Shown here in pieces: positions 61,501 to 64,000 of a DNA stretch of 64,000 nucleotides. The stretch's first letter is position 1, and every line of letters starts with the position of its first letter. The notes below the pieces were generated by a model. It was given only the letters and a program-made list of their open reading frames with translations, searched no databases and was not told the DNA's origin. Source of the stretch: Parietaria judaica. Lineage: Eukaryota; Streptophyta; Magnoliopsida; Rosales; Urticaceae. The position numbers and the translations under genes are program-made. The DNA is taken from NCBI GenBank assembly GCA_954871525.1, contig CATOZS010000010.1, positions 434,001 through 498,000 on the forward strand, written 5' to 3'.

Positions 61501-64000
61501 CTATATGAAGCCGTTAATGGGTTAAAATCTTTTTTGAAAAGTGTTAAAAATTCGTTTTCTTGCGAGAGAAAATACGATCCCGTCTTGATGAAATTTGAGT
61601 TGTTAGACCTTCGTTAGGGTGGTATTGTTATAAATTGGGTCAGTTTTGGCATTAAAAGTTTTTGGACCTCTCTTTAAACCCACTTTCAACAATTAATGTG
61701 TGCTCCAAAAAAAACTGAGTCTTTTTTCCCATTTTACGCGAAAGAACCCTAATTAAAAGATATTTTAAACAAAAAGTTAACTTCTAAATGCTTAATAATG
61801 TGTAATTGTATCACATTTACTTATTTTAATCCCTAAATAGCGAAGCACTTTCTCGTAATTTCTATATGAAGCCGTTAATGGGTTAAAATCTTTACCGAAA
61901 AGTGTTAAAAGTTGGTTTTCTTGCGAAAGCAAATACGATCCGTTCTTGATGAAATTTGAGTTGCTAGACCTTCGTTATGGTGGTATTGTTATAAATTGGG
62001 TTAGTTTTGGCATTAAAAGTTTTTGGAGCTCTCCTTAAACCCACCTTCAACAATTAATGCGTGCTCCAAAAAAAAACAGAGTCTTTTTCCCATTTTACGC
62101 GAAAGAACCCTAATTAAAAGATATTTTAAACAAAAAATGAACTTCCAAATGCTTAATAATGTGTAATTGTATCACATTTACATATTTTAATTCCGAAATA
62201 GCGAAGCAGTTTCTCGTAGTTTCTATATGAAGCCGTTAATGGGTTAAAATCTTTTCCGAAAAGTGTTAAAAATTGGTTTTCTTGCGAGAGAAAATACGAT
62301 CCCGTCTTGATAAAATTTGAGTTGCTAGACCTTCGTTAGGGTGGTATTGTTATAAATTGGGTTAGTTTTGGCATTAAAAGTTTTTGGACCTCTCTTTAAA
62401 CCCACTTTCAACAATTAATGCGTGCTCCAAAAAAAAAATGGAGTCTTTTTCCCATTTTACTCGAAAGAACCCTAATTAAAAGATATTTTAAACAAAAAAT
62501 GAACTTCCAAATGCTTAATAATGTGTAATTGTATCACATTTACTTATTTTAATCCCGAAATAGCGAAGCAGTTTCTCGTAGTTTCTATATGAAGCCGTTA
62601 ATGGGTTAAAATCTTTTCCGAAAAGTGTTAAAAATTGGTTTTCTTGCGAGAGAAAATACGATCCCGTCTTGATAAAATTTGAGTTGCTAGACCTTCGTTA
62701 GGGTGGTATTGTTATAAATTGGGTTAGTTTTGGCATTAAAAGTTTTTGGACCTCTCTTTAAACCCACTTTCAACAATTAATGCGTGCTCCAAAAAAAAAA
62801 ACGGAGTCTTTTTCCCATTTTACTCGAAAGAACCCTAATTAAAAGATATTTTAAACAAAAAATGAACTTCCAAATGCTTAATAATGTGTAATTGTATCAC
62901 ATTTACTTATTTTAATCCCGATATAGCAAAGCAGTTTCTCGTAGTTTCTATATGAAGCCGTTAATGGGTTAAAATCTTTTCCGAAAAGTGTTAAAAATTG
63001 GTTTTCTTGCGAGAGAAAATACGATCCCGTCTTGATAAAATTTGAGTTGCTAGACCTTCGTTAGGGTGGTATTGTTATAAATTGGGTTAGTTTTGGCATT
63101 AAAAGTTTTTGGACCTCTCTTTAAACCCACTTTCAACAATTAATGCGTGCTCCAACAAAAAAACGGAGTCTTTTTCCCATTTTACTCGAAAGAACCCTAA
63201 TTAAAAGATATTTTAAACAAAAAATGAACTTCCAAATGCTTAATAATGTGTAATTGTATCACATTTACTTATTTTAATCCCGATATAGCAAAGCAGTTTC
63301 TCGTAGTTTCTATATGAAGCCGTTAATGGGTTAAAATCTTTTCCGAAAAGTGTTAAAAATTGGTTTTCTTGCGAGAGAAAATACGATCCCGTCTTGATAA
63401 AATTTGAGTTGCTAGACCTTCGTTAGGGTGGTATTGTTATAAATTGGGTTAGTTTTGGCATTAAAAGTTTTTGGACCTCTCTTTAAACCCACTTTCAACA
63501 ATTAATGCGTGCTCCAAAAAAAAACGGAGTCTTTTTCCCATTTTACGCGAAAGAACCCTAATTAAAAGATATTTTAAACAAAAAATTAACTTCTAAATGC
63601 TTAATAATGTGTAATTGTATCACATTTACTTATTTTAATCCCTAAATAGCGAAGAACTTTCTCGTAGTTTCTATATGAAGCCGTTAATGGGTTAAAATAT
63701 TTACCGAAAAGTGTTAAAAGTTCGTTTTCTTGCGAGAGCAAATACGATCCGTTCTTGATGAAATTTGAGTTGCTAGACCTTCGTTAGGGTGGTATTCTTA
63801 TAAATTGGGTTAGTTTTGGCAATAAATTTTTTTGGAGCTCTCTTTAAACCCACTATCAACAATTAATGCGTACTCCAAAAAAAAAAAACAGAGTCTTTTT
63901 CCCATTTTACGCGAAAGAACCCTAATTAAAAGATATTTTAAACAAAAATTGAACTTCCAAATGCTTAATAATGTGTAATTGTATCACATTTACTTATTTT
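58552..64000 (+). repeat. Domain 12c: A-B-B'-B' 4-mer and related segments; array runs off the end
   Basis: Starts: 58552 (A), 58916 (B), 59278 (B'), 59640 (B'), 60001 (A), 60365 (B), 60726 (C), 61085 (D), 61446, 61807 (A), 62168 (B), 62530 (B), 62893 (B'), 63255 (B'), 63616 (A), 63980 (21-bp stub). B' has 'cccgatatagcaaag' and 'aacggagtc'. A has 'gaagaac', 'aatatttaccg', 'caataaattttt' and 'gtactcc'. 58552 to 60001 is 1449 bp. The pair 63255-63616 matches 58191-58552 ('tattcttat' shared by 58552 and 63616) at 5064 bp, 14 monomers. The window ends mid-monomer with no sign of array decay. Confidence 0.88.

Larger units (their letters stand above)
1..64000 (+). repeat. Satellite megarepeat array, ~361-bp monomer, ~177 copies
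   Basis: The entire window is a head-to-tail tandem array. Using the t of 'tgtatca' after 'gtgtaat' as the monomer start, I count 177 complete copies and a 21-bp stub at 63980, an average of about 361 bp. Most copies are 357-369 bp; two deleted copies are 349 bp (33979) and 338 bp (18418). Every copy has the same orientation. The order inside a monomer is: 'cttattttaatcc', 'gaagccgttaatgggtta', 'gaaaagtgttaaaa', 'tacgatcc', 'gagttgctagacc', 'ttagggtggtattg', 'ttataaattgggttag', 'ctctctttaaaccca', a poly-A run, 'cccattttacgcgaaag', and an A/T-rich tail. Composition is roughly two-thirds A+T. Known biology: arrays like this form eukaryotic centromeric or pericentromeric heterochromatin. That this one is centromeric is inference; the family name is not recognised. 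Confidence 0.98.

Noticed and set aside
1..64000. CRISPR array or bacterial repeat cluster
   Set aside because: The whole unit repeats, with no unique spacers between short repeats; unit length and homogeneity fit satellite DNA.
1..64000. Telomeric repeats suggested by 'ccctaaa', 'aaccctaa' and 'ttagggt'
   Set aside because: These are isolated heptamer-like matches, one or two per monomer, never in tandem.
1..64000. Assignment to a named satellite (359-bp fly satellite, ~360-bp flour-beetle satellite, ~180-bp plant centromere satellites as dimers)
   Set aside because: The similar unit length alone is not evidence. The sequence does not read like the fly 359-bp repeat as I know it, I could not verify the beetle sequence from memory, and the two halves of the monomer are not alike enough to be a plant dimer.
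1..64000. Transposon, LTR or helitron-derived tandem
   Set aside because: No terminal repeats, target-site duplications, coding remnants or orientation changes were seen.
1..64000. rRNA, tRNA or 5S gene clusters
   Set aside because: A 361-bp unit could suggest a 5S array, but no 5S internal control region or other conserved RNA gene sequence is present.
1..64000. A novel multi-gene system hidden in the window
   Set aside because: All six frames are closed repeatedly in every monomer, and no stretch departs from the satellite.

Overview
The whole 64 kb window is one uninterrupted block of satellite DNA. It consists of about 177 head-to-tail copies, all in the same orientation, of an AT-rich monomer of about 361 bp (177 full copies start between 1 and 63616, and a 21-bp stub begins at 63980). 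The array enters and leaves the window without an edge. I found no gene, RNA gene, transposon, CRISPR array, origin or unique sequence. The only open frame of note (33964-34212, minus strand) is an accident of a 13-bp deletion in one repeat copy. A megasatellite of this size with multi-level higher-order structure points to centromeric or pericentromeric heterochromatin of a eukaryote. I do not recognise the monomer family and cannot choose between plant, insect or other animal from sequence alone.

The monomers fall into related subfamilies recognisable by diagnostic bases. Type A has 'ccctaaatagcgaagcac' (or 'agagaagcac') and 'gagcaaatacgatccgttc'. Type B has 'cccgaaatagcgaagcag', 'ttttccg' and 'gagaaaatacgatccc'. 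Type C has 'atcatattt', 'tatttaagtccc', 'ctttttgaag', 'ttgtgagagcgaatac', 'ggagctc' and 'cccagtttcaacag'. A minor type D has 'ccctaaa...gcag', 'gagaaaatac' and 'ggagctc'. These types are arranged in higher-order repeats (HORs) that change along the window.

Layout: 1-2887, a 4-mer HOR, two copies; 2888-9010, a 6-mer HOR (one 5-mer copy and two full copies of 2162 bp); 9011-12266, mixed monomers; 12267-17694, a 4/5-mer HOR; 17695-19117, a dimer duplication; 19118-22017, a 6-mer; 22018-27456, an 8-mer; 27457-34689, a 4-mer A-C-B-B ending in a run of B monomers; 34690-39380, an A-C-B trimer organised as a 6-mer; 39381-45892, a 6-mer C-C-B-A-A-A with an inserted trimer duplication; 45893-49501, a 5-mer duplication; 49502-64000, a mixed region rich in C-D pairs and a late B variant.

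The two ends of the window share variants absent from the middle (type D, and 'aaacgatatt' in the tail). This suggests that the middle (about 3-49 kb) holds expansions within an older array. Chimeric monomers, a conversion-like patch and local duplications record unequal exchange. Many diagnostic differences are CpG to TpG or CpA changes, as expected of methylated DNA. All counts and periods were obtained by reading the sequence by eye; identity percentages were not computed.
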